A DNA stretch of 64,000 nucleotides from Ktedonobacterales bacterium (GCA_036557285.1 DATBHW010000003.1:173598-237597); one strand, 5' to 3'; counted from the first letter of the stretch, positions 35,902 through 45,548 are shown. The notes: generated by a model not told the origin, from the sequence alone. Numbers and translations are program-made.

Positions 35902-36969
35902 ATGCCGATTGAAGAGCAAAACGCCGTCAGCGAGCAAGAGACATCTGCTGCGCCTAGCGCGAACGAGAACACCGCTCTACCAGATGATGCCAGCATGGAT
36001 GTTTCGCAGTACCCGACCATTGACAACGACTGGGACAAACTGGCCGCCGAATATCCCGACATCTACGAACGCTTTGCTAATGCCCCCAACGATGGCGCGC
36101 TGGACCAGGCTATGCGCGAAATCGTCTCGTTCAAGGACAAGCTGGTGCTGGACATGGGCGCGGGAACCGGGCAGTACGCCTTCGGTTTCGCCAACGAAGC
36201 CTTCAGAATCCTGGGGATGGAAGCGGACCCCGATCTGCTGGACTTTGATCGCCAGGTGATTGACGAAAAGGGCTATACGAACATCATCCCGTTTCATGGC
36301 CTGGCAAATGACCTACCCATCAACGACGACATGATTGACATCGCCCTCGCCGTCACCGTCGCCCCCTGGGACCAGGACCCGCTGATGCGCCTGGGCCTGC
36401 GCAAACGCATGGTAGAAGAAACGCTGCGCATCCTCAAACCCGGCGGGACGTTCATCGTCGTTACCGTTCCAGAGGGCGCGTATGGCGGCGAACTGGCCCC
36501 CATCATCTTCGAGGACATCAACATGCTGCCCAATAACAGCGATTGGGACGCGCAGTTGATCGAAGATTTTGGCTTCGAGCACAAAAAGGTCGAAAGTGTC
36601 TCTGATTACGGCTCGGTAGAAAACGCTGTCGCCACCTATGGCTTTATCTTTGGACACAACGCCATTCGGCATCTGCTCGAACACCAGCAGCAGACGATTA
36701 CCTGGCGCTATCGCATGCTCTGGACGCACAAGCCCGAAGCCGCGCCAGACGATGAGCAAGGCGAGCCAGCCCAGGAACATACTGAGCCAGCCCAGGAACA
36801 GGCCGCGCCAGCCAAAGAACAAGCCGAACCAACCAGCACGCAAGCGAAGCAGGTCGAGCCAGCCCAGGAGCAGGCACAACCAATTGAAAAGCAGGCGAAG
36901 TCGGCCAACAAGCCGTCTAAACCGGCCAAAGACAAAACCAAACCAGCTAAACCGGAAACGGCGCCCTAA
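35902..36969 (+). CDS. SAM-dependent methyltransferase with Ala/Pro/Gln/Lys-rich tail
   Basis: 355 aa. Rossmann fold about residues 45-270 with LVLDMGAGTGQYAFGFAN as motif I and GMEADPDLLDF as motif II. The last 85 residues are low complexity (repeats of EPAQEQ and AKPSKPAK kinds) and probably unstructured and charged. The start ATG 35902 has GGAGG 13 nt upstream, a long spacing. It is followed without a gap by a second methyltransferase gene. Substrate unknown. Confidence 0.8.
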   Translation: MPIEEQNAVSEQETSAAPSANENTALPDDASMDVSQYPTIDNDWDKLAAEYPDIYERFANAPNDGALDQAMREIVSFKDKLVLDMGAGTGQYAFGFANEAFRILGMEADPDLLDFDRQVIDEKGYTNIIPFHGLANDLPINDDMIDIALAVTVAPWDQDPLMRLGLRKRMVEETLRILKPGGTFIVVTVPEGAYGGELAPIIFEDINMLPNNSDWDAQLIEDFGFEHKKVESVSDYGSVENAVATYGFIFGHNAIRHLLEHQQQTITWRYRMLWTHKPEAAPDDEQGEPAQEHTEPAQEQAAPAKEQAEPTSTQAKQVEPAQEQAQPIEKQAKSANKPSKPAKDKTKPAKPETAP

Positions 36970-38055
36970 ATGGACTCTCCCAGCACACGGCTGCTGCAAA
37001 CCCATACCGATGTTCGCTCTGGGCAGCGCCTGCTCACCCTGGGCGTTGCCCCGGAACTGGCCGCCGATTGGGCCATCAGCGCCCGCATCGGCGGGGGCCA
37101 GGTCTGGGCGGTAGCTGATGATCTTTGCGAGACGCAGGCCACCGAGCGCCTGGCACGCGAAGAGCATCTGAGCGCCCTGCATCCGCTGCACTCCGCCGAT
37201 CTCTCGGAACTGCCAGCGCAGCCGTTCGACGCCTGCGCGGTAGACATCCTGGGCTATCCTAGCCGCGCCTATCTGCACCGCCTGATCTATGAAGCGGCGC
37301 GGCGTTTGGAGCCAGGCGGCGCGGGCGCGCTCTGGATCGCTGGGGCCAACGATGCTGGCATTCACGCGCTGGAAAAGCGGCTGCGCGAGGTTTGGGGCGA
37401 GGTAAGCGTGCTGGCCTATAAGAAAGGCCATCGTATCCTGCATGTGCCTCGTCCGGCAGAACTGGCGCCGCTGGATGAAGCCGCCCCCGAAGAGCGACGG
37501 CTGACGCTGCGCGGCGAGAAGTTTTCGCTGGCCCTGCGGCCTGGCGTCTTCGCGGGCGGCGATCTTGACCCGGCCACGCGCCTGCTCGCCAACGAGATGG
37601 AGGTTGGAGACAGCAAGGCCATCCTCGATCTTGGCTGTGGCTCCGGCATTCTAGGGATGCTGGCAGCGCGGCTGGTCCCGCACAGCCAGGTGTATCTGAC
37701 CGATTCCAGCGCCGTCGCGCTCGCCGCCGCCGAAGAGAACTGCCGCCGCAGCGGCCTGACCAACACGCGCGTTCTGGCAAGCGACGGCGTGGCCGCCGTG
37801 AGCGACCAGCGCTTCGATCTGGTCCTCTGCAACCCACCCTTCCATCAGCAGCGATCCCACAGCAGCATCACCGCCCTGCGCTTCATCCGCGAGGTCGGCG
37901 GCATCCTTGCCCCGCGCGGGCGCTTCTATCTCGTCGCCAGCCAGTTCTTGCGCTACGAACCGGCCATGCGCGAAGCCTTTGGCAGTGTGACCACCATCGC
38001 CAACGACCGCAAGTACAAAGTGCTGCTGGCGGTTGGCTTCCTCGCTCACCAGTGA
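36970..38055 (+). CDS. RsmC/RlmG-like methyltransferase
   Basis: 361 aa, two tandem Rossmann-like halves: a degenerate N-terminal one and a C-terminal catalytic one with ILDLGCGSGILGMLAA and the motif LCNPPFHQ near residue 287, which is diagnostic for rRNA guanine-N2 methylases such as RsmC (16S G1207). The ATG directly follows the stop of the upstream gene (TAAATG), so translation is probably coupled. The exact rRNA position is not provable from sequence. Confidence 0.82.
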   Translation: MDSPSTRLLQTHTDVRSGQRLLTLGVAPELAADWAISARIGGGQVWAVADDLCETQATERLAREEHLSALHPLHSADLSELPAQPFDACAVDILGYPSRAYLHRLIYEAARRLEPGGAGALWIAGANDAGIHALEKRLREVWGEVSVLAYKKGHRILHVPRPAELAPLDEAAPEERRLTLRGEKFSLALRPGVFAGGDLDPATRLLANEMEVGDSKAILDLGCGSGILGMLAARLVPHSQVYLTDSSAVALAAAEENCRRSGLTNTRVLASDGVAAVSDQRFDLVLCNPPFHQQRSHSSITALRFIREVGGILAPRGRFYLVASQFLRYEPAMREAFGSVTTIANDRKYKVLLAVGFLAHQ

Positions 38056-38126
38056 CTCCTTTCTGCCTGCTAGCAGAGAGAAGTATAGCAGAGCGAGTCA
38101 GCACCGGCAAGCTAGGGCCAGGCGAA

Positions 38127-38377
38127 GGTTCCACCATCTATCGGGTGTAGCCACTTGTAGCGCCGCCGTCCCTTCGGGAAGGGCCGCTTGCGGGCGCTGG
38201 GCGCCCGCACTCTCGCTCCCGTTGGTCGCTCGCGCGTCCCTCCAGGCGGCTCAACGCTGGCCTGCTGGTCCGGTGGCCTGGAGGGCGCACGCTCGCCCTG
38301 GCGCAGCGTTGGCCGCCTGGAATGCGGCGCTACAAGTAACAGGTCTCGCTTGCCAGCGCCTCTTTTTTAGTGGAACC
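38127..38377. mobile_element. Type A element with nested inverted type B repeat
   Basis: GGTTCCACC at 38127 to GTGGAACC at 38377. Flanks CCAGGCGAA and CTAGGCGAG match in 7 of 9, a decayed target duplication. A type B repeat in inverse orientation occupies about 38169-38240. The right-hand duplication overlaps the stop codon of the next gene. Confidence 0.75.
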
Positions 38378-38770
38378 CTAGGCGAGGCGAGCCTTGCCGC
38401 TTCTGGAAGCTTTGTAACGTCGGGCGCAGGTTTCGCCCACGCCACCCGCCCCCAGGCCCAGCAGCAAATGAACGACCTCAATGATCCAATGCGACGACCC
38501 TGGCAGCAGCGTCTCTTGCTGCGTCCCCACGTAGAGGACCAGCCCGCCCCACACCAGCGCCCCCACCGCTATGCCGATGTTGCTGCCGCCGCGTGTCAGC
38601 AGCATCACGCCGATAATCCAGAGCGTTATCACCACCAGAATACCCAGCAGTTGATGCACCTGAAGTATCGTGCCGCCTGGGCTGAGAATATTCAGCCAGA
38701 ATAAAATCCCTAGAATCACCGCCAGCGTCACGCAAAGACGCAAAACCATCAGACTGATACGTACCAACAT
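38378..38770 (-). CDS. Small four-helix membrane protein, unknown function
   Basis: 130 aa with four hydrophobic segments (beginning VTLAVILGILFWLNIL; LLGILVVITLWIIGVML; IAVGALVWGGLVLYVG; WIIEVVHLLLGLGAGGVG). I recognise no family with certainty. The stop codon abuts the transposon-like element at 38127-38377, so the last residues (RSGKARLA) may be partly insertion-shaped. Confidence 0.65.
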   Translation of the reverse strand: MLVRISLMVLRLCVTLAVILGILFWLNILSPGGTILQVHQLLGILVVITLWIIGVMLLTRGGSNIGIAVGALVWGGLVLYVGTQQETLLPGSSHWIIEVVHLLLGLGAGGVGETCARRYKASRSGKARLA

Positions 38771-38909
38771 ACTTCCATTACTCCTGCTGTCGTCTATTTG
38801 AGCCGATGAAGAGTTCTCTGCTCATCGCGGCGCGCATCGTTGTGATGCGCCCACATAAAAGATATAGCTGTTTTGGGCGCTGCTGTCCAGCCTGAAAGAC
38901 AAACCCAAA

Positions 38910-38960
38910 AACGATGCTCCCCGCAGAGGCCACTGGTCAACCTCTGCGGGGAGCATCGTT
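38910..38960 (-). terminator. Strong terminator hairpin after the VanZ-like gene
   Basis: Perfect 20-bp inverted repeat (38910-38929 and 38941-38960) with an 11-nt loop; on the minus strand it is followed by TTTTGGGTTT. Confidence 0.8.
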
Positions 38961-38988
38961 CGGGGTGAAAGGGGCGCAATTGGGTATG

Positions 38989-39441
38989 TTATCCGACCAG
39001 CTTCTTTCTGAGCCAGCGCCAGGTAAAAACGATTAGATACGCTGCCGTCACGCCGGTCAGATCAAAGAACAGATCGCGGCCAGCGTAGATGTTCGGGAAC
39101 GCCTGCTTAAAGAACGCCTGCAACGTCTCTTGCCCGACGCCAACCAGCAGCATCAGCCCGAAGTACAGCGCGGGACGCGGGCGCAGCGCCGGAATGGAGA
39201 GCAGCGCCAGCAGACTCATCAGCAAGAACATCGTCGCGTGTCCAATCGCGTGATCGCGGGCGTTGACAAAGACCAGATCGAAGGGCCTGCCAAACGCGGG
39301 CCAGACCTCGCTGAGCCAGTCGAACGGAAAGAGAACGATGAGCAGCCCGGCGAGCACAGGCCAGAGGCGCACCTGCGCGCCCCATAACTGGAGCCTCCTG
39401 GGCGGCTGCGCTTCTTGAAGCATCTGGTCTGGCATGTTCAT
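38989..39441 (-). CDS. VanZ-like membrane protein
   Basis: 150 aa, four membrane helices with polar signatures FPFDWLSEV, DHAIGHATMFLLMSLL, VGVGQETLQAFF and AGRDLFFDLTGVTAAYL, matching the VanZ family pattern (conserved H..F, E.LQ, D...N/G). VanZ proteins are linked to low-level glycopeptide resistance or sporulation, but most are unassigned. AGGAG lies 8 nt before the ATG. Confidence 0.75.
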   Translation of the reverse strand: MNMPDQMLQEAQPPRRLQLWGAQVRLWPVLAGLLIVLFPFDWLSEVWPAFGRPFDLVFVNARDHAIGHATMFLLMSLLALLSIPALRPRPALYFGLMLLVGVGQETLQAFFKQAFPNIYAGRDLFFDLTGVTAAYLIVFTWRWLRKKLVG

Positions 39442-39572
39442 CGCTTGCTCCTGTGACTATCCTGGGGCTTCCCGATCCCTCGTTATCATAGCTGATACAC
39501 GGCAAGATTGCAGGCACTCGCGTGCTTGACGCGACATTGGAGCATCCTATCCAGTTGACCAGATGTGGCACG

Positions 39573-39593
39573 CGCCGCACGAACCGTGCGGCG
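39573..39593. other. Hairpin between divergent genes
   Basis: CGCCGCAC-GAACC-GTGCGGCG, a perfect 8-bp stem in the 290-nt gap before the FtsX-type permease gene. Role unknown. Confidence 0.4.
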
Positions 39594-39731
39594 AACTCTC
39601 AGAGAGTTTTCTCAAGATGACGCCGTATATTTGGTAGGGGAACTGATGTATGCTGCTCTGGAGCGCCGGAGTGAAAAGAGGGGTGGAAGGCTGCCCCTGT
39701 GCCGCCTTCCCGTTTCAGGGAGGAACCCAGG

Positions 39732-42700
39732 ATGACCCAAATACCACGAGCGCGCGCTCATCCACCAAGCCGAACGACGCTTCCCGCCATCGTGACCCTC
39801 GCCCTCTGGCGCGTGCGCCGCACCTGGCGTCTGCTGCTGCTGGCAGGGATTGGCATCCTGGCCGCAGTTACCCTGGTGTGCACTGTACCCCTCTATTCTG
39901 AGGTTTCCATGACCGCCGGGCTGCGCGGCGTCCTCACCGCTACGCCTCAGAGTGCTGAACTCACGGTGCAGGCCACGAGCCAGGTGCTCGCCCCGACCAT
40001 TCTTGACCAGGAAACACAGAGCCTGAACCAGATCATCCAGCAGCAGTTGAAGCCGTATCTGCAAACCTCGACCGAGTTCTTTCTGGAAACGCCTTCCTTC
40101 AAGATAGACGCTCCTGCCTCAAATAAGTGCAAGATAGATGCTCCTGACTCAAAGTGCTACAGCATGTTGCTCTACGGCGCCCCGATGCAGGAGGCGGCCC
40201 GGCATATCCATCTGCTGCGCGGACGCCTGCCCGCGCAGCGGAGCCACGCGCTGGAGATCGCGCTGACACAACAGGCCGCTGATTATCTCAAGCTGGATGT
40301 TGGCTCGATGATGAAGGTGGGCCTCTATTACCAGAGCCTGAACGGCGGTGAGGTCTTTGACGAGCCGCTCCAGGTGGTCGGCATCATCGTCTCCAACCCC
40401 ACCGATCCATTTTGGCATGGAGAAGACTTCGACACCAGGCCAGGGCCTCGGGGCGAGCCTCCATCCAACTATACCGCGCTCATGTCGAACGACGCATTCG
40501 TGGCGGAACTTCAGCAACTCGCCAGCGCGCTCCAACTGTACAATGGGTGGTACTTCTTTGCGTTGAATGAGAACCCCACCCTGTACTGGTACTATCACCT
40601 GAATAGTTCATCAATTGGCATCGGCCAGGTGGATGACCTGATCAGGCGGCTCCAGGTGGCGCAGGAGCAGATTGGCAGCGGCCAACTCCGTCTCCCCCGA
40701 ATCCTCTCCGGCGCTCTCATTCACACCCAACTCTCTGGCCCTCCCCTGGGGGCCAGACAAGGGACCAGTACTCTGGAGCATTTTCGCTCGCGCACCTCGC
40801 TGGTCGCCATCCCGGTGACACTGGCGCTGCTCCAGGTGGTGGGTCTGCTGCTCTTCTTTGTGGGCTTGATGACCAGCCTCCTGGTGGAGCGCCAGGCAGA
40901 GGTCATTGCCGTGCTGCGCAGTCGTGGGGCCAGCCGTCGCCACATCTTTGGCTCGTTTGTCACTCAGGGCATTGGCCTGGCGCTGCTCGCGCTGCTGGCC
41001 GGGCCGCTGCTGGCGATTCTTGCCACGCGCCTGCTGGTACACATGACCCTCGCTACAGCCGATCAGCAGGCGCAGCAGGTCATCTCTGGCGCCCCTCTCC
41101 CGGTGGCGCTGAAGGTGGGCTGGTTGGCGCTGGTCACGGCGCTCTGCGCGGTGGGGGTGATGATCCTGGCCCTGTGGGGGGCGACCAGGCGCGACGTGCT
41201 GGAGATGCGCCGCGAAGCGGCCCGCGTCACTCGCCAGCCGTTCTGGCAGCGCATCTATCTGGATGTGATTGCGGCGATCATCGCCCTGACCGGCTTCCTG
41301 CTCTTGCTCTATATCAGCAACTCCGGGGCGTTGAGTACGCAGATGTCTCTGACCATTGCGACCCCGCTGGCGCTCGTGGCCCCCATCTTCCTGGGGATCG
41401 CGGGCATGCTGTTCTTCCTACGCGGGTTCCCCTGGCTCCTGCGGCGGCTGGCCGGGCTGACCAGCCGCCGCCCTGGGGTAACGCCCATGCTGGCGCTGGC
41501 GCAGATGGCCCGCGCCCCACACCAGGCGGTACGGATGATCCTGCTGCTGGCGCTGGCGAGCAGCTTTGCTGGCTTCGCGCTGGTCTTCCTCGCCTCGGAA
41601 ACACAGCACCTGCAAGCGATTGCCGCCTATGAGACCGGAGCAGACTTCAGCGGCGCCCTCCAGGCTCCTGTCCCGGCGGACGCATTGACGCAGCAGGCGG
41701 CAGCCTATCGAGCCATTCCCGGCGTAACCTCGGCTACGCTTGGCTTTGCAGAGGATGGCCTGGTACCTTCCACGTCCACCATCGTGTCAGTGCGAGCGGT
41801 GGAGGCCAGCACCTTTGCGCAAACGGCCATCTGGACCGCTCAGGATTCTCGTCAGTCATTGGCATCGCTGATGGACCAACTCCTTGCCAGACGCCTGCCA
41901 GCCAAAGCGGGCCAGAGCATCCCGGCGATTGTGGATGCGCTCACCTGGCAGAAGCTGAACCTGAGCGCGGGCGCGTCTTTCACCTTGCAAATAGACGCGC
42001 AGACGCTCTCTTTTACCGCGCTTGCCGAAGTGGACCACATCCCCACCGTCCAGGATAGCCTGGCGCCTGGGCGCGCCAGCGATTTCACCCCGCCGGGCGG
42101 GATGCTGATTGATTATCAAAGCCTGGTGTCCGTCATGTTTGCCTCTCACGGCGTTCTGCTCCCGGTGAATTACATCTGGCTGCGCACCAGCGATGACCCG
42201 GCGCTGGTGGCGAAGACGCGCGCCGCGCTCGCGCATGGACCCTTAGCCCTGGCAACCGTCAATGATCGGCGCGCCATCCTGAGCGCGCTGGAACACGATC
42301 CCCTCTATCTGGCGCTGATGGAGGTCTTGACGGTGGGTACAGCGATGACCATACTTCTCGCTCTGCTTGGCAATTGGATGGCCGCCTGGCAGAGCGCGCG
42401 CACTCGCCTGAGCAACTTTGCGGTGCTGCGCGCCCTGGGTACCACGCCGCGCCAGCTAGCCAGCCTACTGACCTGGGAGCAGGTGATGGTCTATACGACG
42501 GCGCTCGCGCTTGGCGCGTTTTTTGGCGCGCTGCTGGCCGTGACCATCGTTCCGGCGTTGGTCTTTACGGGCATCTCCTCCTACACGGCTGACATCAGCA
42601 GCGGGGAGTTCTCCATGCTCCAGCATATCCTGCCCATTCAGGTGGTCGTGCCTGACCTGCTGGTGATTGCCTTTGCGGCGCTGATCATCATGGGCGCGGT

Positions 42701-42773
42701 GGCGATTGGGATGATGGCGCGAGTCGCCTCGAAGGCGGCCATCGGCCAGACGCTGCGGCTCAATGCGGATTAA
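39732..42773 (+). CDS. Large FtsX/MacB-type ABC transporter permease
   Basis: 1013 aa. One N-terminal helix (about 33-55), a large outer domain (about 60-345), three helices (about 360-490) forming the first FtsX core, two more with a second outer domain (about 620-850), and the second FtsX core at the C-terminus (MTILLALLGNWMAAW; ALALGAFFGALLAVTIV; LIIMGAVAIGMMARVA). It lacks an ATPase domain and none is encoded nearby, so its ATPase must lie elsewhere. Such permeases drive export of lipoproteins or act mechanically at the envelope. GGGAGG lies 8 nt before ATG 39732. Confidence 0.85.
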   Translation: MTQIPRARAHPPSRTTLPAIVTLALWRVRRTWRLLLLAGIGILAAVTLVCTVPLYSEVSMTAGLRGVLTATPQSAELTVQATSQVLAPTILDQETQSLNQIIQQQLKPYLQTSTEFFLETPSFKIDAPASNKCKIDAPDSKCYSMLLYGAPMQEAARHIHLLRGRLPAQRSHALEIALTQQAADYLKLDVGSMMKVGLYYQSLNGGEVFDEPLQVVGIIVSNPTDPFWHGEDFDTRPGPRGEPPSNYTALMSNDAFVAELQQLASALQLYNGWYFFALNENPTLYWYYHLNSSSIGIGQVDDLIRRLQVAQEQIGSGQLRLPRILSGALIHTQLSGPPLGARQGTSTLEHFRSRTSLVAIPVTLALLQVVGLLLFFVGLMTSLLVERQAEVIAVLRSRGASRRHIFGSFVTQGIGLALLALLAGPLLAILATRLLVHMTLATADQQAQQVISGAPLPVALKVGWLALVTALCAVGVMILALWGATRRDVLEMRREAARVTRQPFWQRIYLDVIAAIIALTGFLLLLYISNSGALSTQMSLTIATPLALVAPIFLGIAGMLFFLRGFPWLLRRLAGLTSRRPGVTPMLALAQMARAPHQAVRMILLLALASSFAGFALVFLASETQHLQAIAAYETGADFSGALQAPVPADALTQQAAAYRAIPGVTSATLGFAEDGLVPSTSTIVSVRAVEASTFAQTAIWTAQDSRQSLASLMDQLLARRLPAKAGQSIPAIVDALTWQKLNLSAGASFTLQIDAQTLSFTALAEVDHIPTVQDSLAPGRASDFTPPGGMLIDYQSLVSVMFASHGVLLPVNYIWLRTSDDPALVAKTRAALAHGPLALATVNDRRAILSALEHDPLYLALMEVLTVGTAMTILLALLGNWMAAWQSARTRLSNFAVLRALGTTPRQLASLLTWEQVMVYTTALALGAFFGALLAVTIVPALVFTGISSYTADISSGEFSMLQHILPIQVVVPDLLVIAFAALIIMGAVAIGMMARVASKAAIGQTLRLNAD

Positions 42774-42814
42774 CGGGGAGGCGTCCGCGCCCGTCTTGCT
42801 CAGAACCCGGGCGG

Positions 42815-44152
42815 CTAAAACAGGCCGCTGAAGACCTGATAGAGCAGGAAGAGGTTCAGCGCGATAATCACCAGCGTGACGGCTGCCCCCAGCGCCGTTG
42901 TCAGGCGGTGATTCACCAGCGCGCCCATGATGTCGCGGCGGCGCGTGAAGAGCAGCAGCGGCACAATCGCAAAGGGCAGCGCAAAGCTGAGAACCACCTG
43001 GCTGATGACCAGCGTTGCGGTGGGATCAATACCAATGCCCAGCACCACCAGCGCCGGAAGCATGGTGATGAACCGGCGCAGCCAGTTGGGGATGCGCCAG
43101 CCGGTGAAGCCCTGCATAATTACCTGCCCGGCCATCGTACCCACCGTCGAAGACGACAGGCCAGAGGCCAGCAGCGCCAGCGCGAAGATCACGCCCGCCG
43201 CCGAACCCAGCAGCGGGATCAACGTCTGATAGGCCTCTTCGAGCGTTGCCACTTCGGTGAGGCCATGCCCGAAAAAGACCGAAGCCGCCATGATCAGCAT
43301 CGCCCCGTTCACCAGACCCGCCAGCCCCATCGCAATCCAGATGTCAATCTGCTCGAAGCGGAAGACGCGCCGCGCCTCCTGGTCTGTCTTCGGCACAATG
43401 CGCTGTTGGGTCAGCGCCGAATGCAGATAGACGACGTGGGGCATCACCGTCGCGCCTAATATCCCGACGGCCAGCAGCGCGCTCTCGCCGTTGAGCAGCG
43501 GCGTCACCGCGTGGAACGCGATTTGTCCGGCGTCCGGGCGCGCCAGCAGCACTTCGATCAGGTAACTGCCCGCAATGACCGCGACCAAGACGATAATGGT
43601 CGCTTCCAGGGGGCGAAAGCCAAAGCGCCGCATCCCCAGCAGCAGAAACGTGACCACGCCGGTCAGCAGACCCGCCAGGAAAAGGGGGATATGCAGCAGC
43701 AGATAAAAGCCCAGCGCCGCGCCTACAAACTCCGCCAGATCGGTTGCCATAGCCGCCAGTTCGGCCATCAGCCACAGGCTCAGGCTCGCTTTCCGCGACA
43801 AATGCTTGGCGCAGACCTCCGGCAGATTCAGCCCCGTCGCAATGCCCAGCTTGGCGGATAACGTCTGGATCAGCACCGCGATCAAGTTGCTTGCCACGAT
43901 CACCCACAGCAGTTGATAGCCAAACGCCGCGCCACCTTGAATATTGGTGGCGAAATTGCCTGGATCAATATAGGCCACACAGGCGATAAAGGCCGGACCT
44001 AAAAACGGCAGCACGCGCCAGATACCCCGGCTCTTGCCCGATAACGACGCCTGCGCCGCCGCTACCATCCGGCGGTCTCCTACCGCCACCTCCTGCGTTT
44101 CGCGCAGGGCCGCCTCACGCCGCCGCCTCATTGCTTCAGCCAATAACGCCAT
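42815..44152 (-). CDS. mntH: Nramp-family divalent metal/proton symporter
   Basis: 445 aa, 11 membrane helices. The metal-site motif AYIDPGNFATN on helix 1 and MPHVVYLHSAL on helix 6 are both intact, which defines Mn2+/Fe2+ uptake Nramp proteins. GGAG lies 8 nt before the ATG. The DtxR/MntR-type regulator gene is 77 nt upstream on the same strand, so the two may be one metal-controlled operon. Confidence 0.93.
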   Translation of the reverse strand: MALLAEAMRRRREAALRETQEVAVGDRRMVAAAQASLSGKSRGIWRVLPFLGPAFIACVAYIDPGNFATNIQGGAAFGYQLLWVIVASNLIAVLIQTLSAKLGIATGLNLPEVCAKHLSRKASLSLWLMAELAAMATDLAEFVGAALGFYLLLHIPLFLAGLLTGVVTFLLLGMRRFGFRPLEATIIVLVAVIAGSYLIEVLLARPDAGQIAFHAVTPLLNGESALLAVGILGATVMPHVVYLHSALTQQRIVPKTDQEARRVFRFEQIDIWIAMGLAGLVNGAMLIMAASVFFGHGLTEVATLEEAYQTLIPLLGSAAGVIFALALLASGLSSSTVGTMAGQVIMQGFTGWRIPNWLRRFITMLPALVVLGIGIDPTATLVISQVVLSFALPFAIVPLLLFTRRRDIMGALVNHRLTTALGAAVTLVIIALNLFLLYQVFSGLF

Positions 44153-44229
44153 TGGGATGCTCCAACCTATCTAGCGGTTAAAAACGCGCACAAGCCCCAC
44201 CCCGCAGCGAGTGTATGCGCCGAACGTGC

Positions 44230-45018
44230 TCACTCTGCTAATCGTTTGACCAGAATAGAAGCGGCCAGTTGTGGCCCAATGCTCTGCTCGCGCTCGGCCC
44301 GGTCTATCCCCAGGCCCGACTCGCCGTTGGCGACACCTGCCGGTTCGCCCGCTGGCTCCACGATGCGCAGGCGCAGCGGCCCCCCAAATGGGGCGCGCTC
44401 CAGCACCGTCACCACCGTCTCAGGCAGCAGATGCAGCGTCTCCAGATGGCGCAGCAGTTCCGGGGTTTGATCGCGCACGCGGCAGATGCGCGCGGAGCGC
44501 CCTGGCTCCAGATCGGCCAGCGCGACCAGTCCCGGCTGTTCCGGCAGTTTGCCAGAGCGCGTGGGGATCGGGTCGCCGTGTGGGTCTGTCACCGGCTCGC
44601 CCAGCATGTGATCGATCTTCTCCTCGAACTCCTCGGAGATCACATGCTCCATCTCATCCGCCTGCTCATGCACCTCATCCCACTTGAAACCCAGCACGCG
44701 CGTCAGATACAGTTCCAGCAGCCGATGATGGCGCACGATTTCCAGCGCCAGCTTTTCGCCCACCTCGGTCAACTCCACGCCATGATACGGCGTGTGGCGC
44801 ACCAGCTTGGGCGCGTCGTCCTTTTCCCCCGCGAGCTTCTTGAGCATGCCCGTCACCGAGCCGGGTTCCACGTCCAGCCGTTCGGCCAGCGCGTTCGTCG
44901 TCACGCGCCCCGATTCCCCGCGCGCCAGCGCCTCTTCGCGCAGCAGATAAATGGTCTTGAGATAATCTTCGACGGCCTCGCTTGGCGCGAGTTTGTGCCT
45001 CAATTCCGATTTAGTCAT
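44230..45018 (-). CDS. DtxR/MntR-family metal-dependent regulator
   Basis: 262 aa. Winged helix (SEAVEDYLKTIYLL, then TTNALAERLDVEPGSVTGMLKKL), dimer/metal domain (VRHHRLLELYLTRVLGFKWDEVHEQADEMEHV with E and H ligands), and a C-terminal FeoA/SH3-like domain about residues 165-215. Expected to repress the Mn/Fe transporter gene downstream when metal is replete. The -10 box ends only 6 nt before ATG 45018, so the mRNA is probably leaderless and no Shine-Dalgarno is present. Confidence 0.92.
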   Translation of the reverse strand: MTKSELRHKLAPSEAVEDYLKTIYLLREEALARGESGRVTTNALAERLDVEPGSVTGMLKKLAGEKDDAPKLVRHTPYHGVELTEVGEKLALEIVRHHRLLELYLTRVLGFKWDEVHEQADEMEHVISEEFEEKIDHMLGEPVTDPHGDPIPTRSGKLPEQPGLVALADLEPGRSARICRVRDQTPELLRHLETLHLLPETVVTVLERAPFGGPLRLRIVEPAGEPAGVANGESGLGIDRAEREQSIGPQLAASILVKRLAE

Positions 45019-45087
45019 GCCTTAATTTTACACTCCCTCCGCCAGTTTGTCAAGCCCCAACGAAACCAGTTTTTAGCTTCGCCTTAA
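45019..45087. promoter_or_regulatory. Direct-repeat sites before the DtxR-type gene
   Basis: GCCTTAATTTTA (from 45019) and GCCTTAATTATA (from 45081) are near-identical direct repeats on either side of the promoter; candidate binding sites for the metal regulator. Confidence 0.4.
45025..45053 (-). promoter_or_regulatory. Promoter of the DtxR-type regulator (leaderless)
   Basis: Minus strand TTGACA (45048-45053), 17-nt spacer, TAAAAT (45025-45030); the start codon at 45018 lies at the predicted transcription start. Confidence 0.65.
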
Positions 45088-45429
45088 TTATATGGCGCGC
45101 GTCAAGAAGAGGCGCGGCAGGACGTGCACCAGGCGCCTGATACGATTCTGCCGAGGTTCGGGCGCGCGCGACGGCTTCTGGCGCGGGAGGGGGGCAAACA
45201 GCCAGGATGCAGGGGCCAGCGTTTTGATCAGGCCATGCGCCAGCAGAAAGCTGAGGACGGCGCGCGCCTCTGGATGGCTGTATTTCGTCGCATCCGCCAG
45301 ATCAGCGACGGTCACGCTTCCATCGCAGAGGTACATGATCTCTTGCTGCAACAGACTGAGCGGGCGCACATGATAGCGGGCGCAGGGCGTGCGCTGGTAG
45401 CGCAGAGTGAAATCGAAGGTATCGAGCAT
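45088..45429 (-). CDS. Hypothetical winged-helix-like protein
   Basis: 113 aa. The middle (LSLLQQEIMYLCDGSVTVADLADATKYSHPEARAVLSFLLAHGLI) has the shape of a small winged helix; the C-terminus is basic (RQNRIRRLVHVLPRLFL). AAAGGAG lies about 11 nt before ATG 45429. Function unknown; it resembles in plan the C-terminal part of the protein at 26774-27304. Confidence 0.6.
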   Translation of the reverse strand: MLDTFDFTLRYQRTPCARYHVRPLSLLQQEIMYLCDGSVTVADLADATKYSHPEARAVLSFLLAHGLIKTLAPASWLFAPLPRQKPSRAPEPRQNRIRRLVHVLPRLFLTRAI

Positions 45430-45548
45430 GGGACATGGCTCCTTTCAACACTTGCCATGCCCACGCGCCGTATGCGACAATAGACATGCCGGCACGTGGG
45501 TTCTTACTTCTTGCGGGCTGGTACTTGTGCCTGCCGCTCTAGTTTCCG

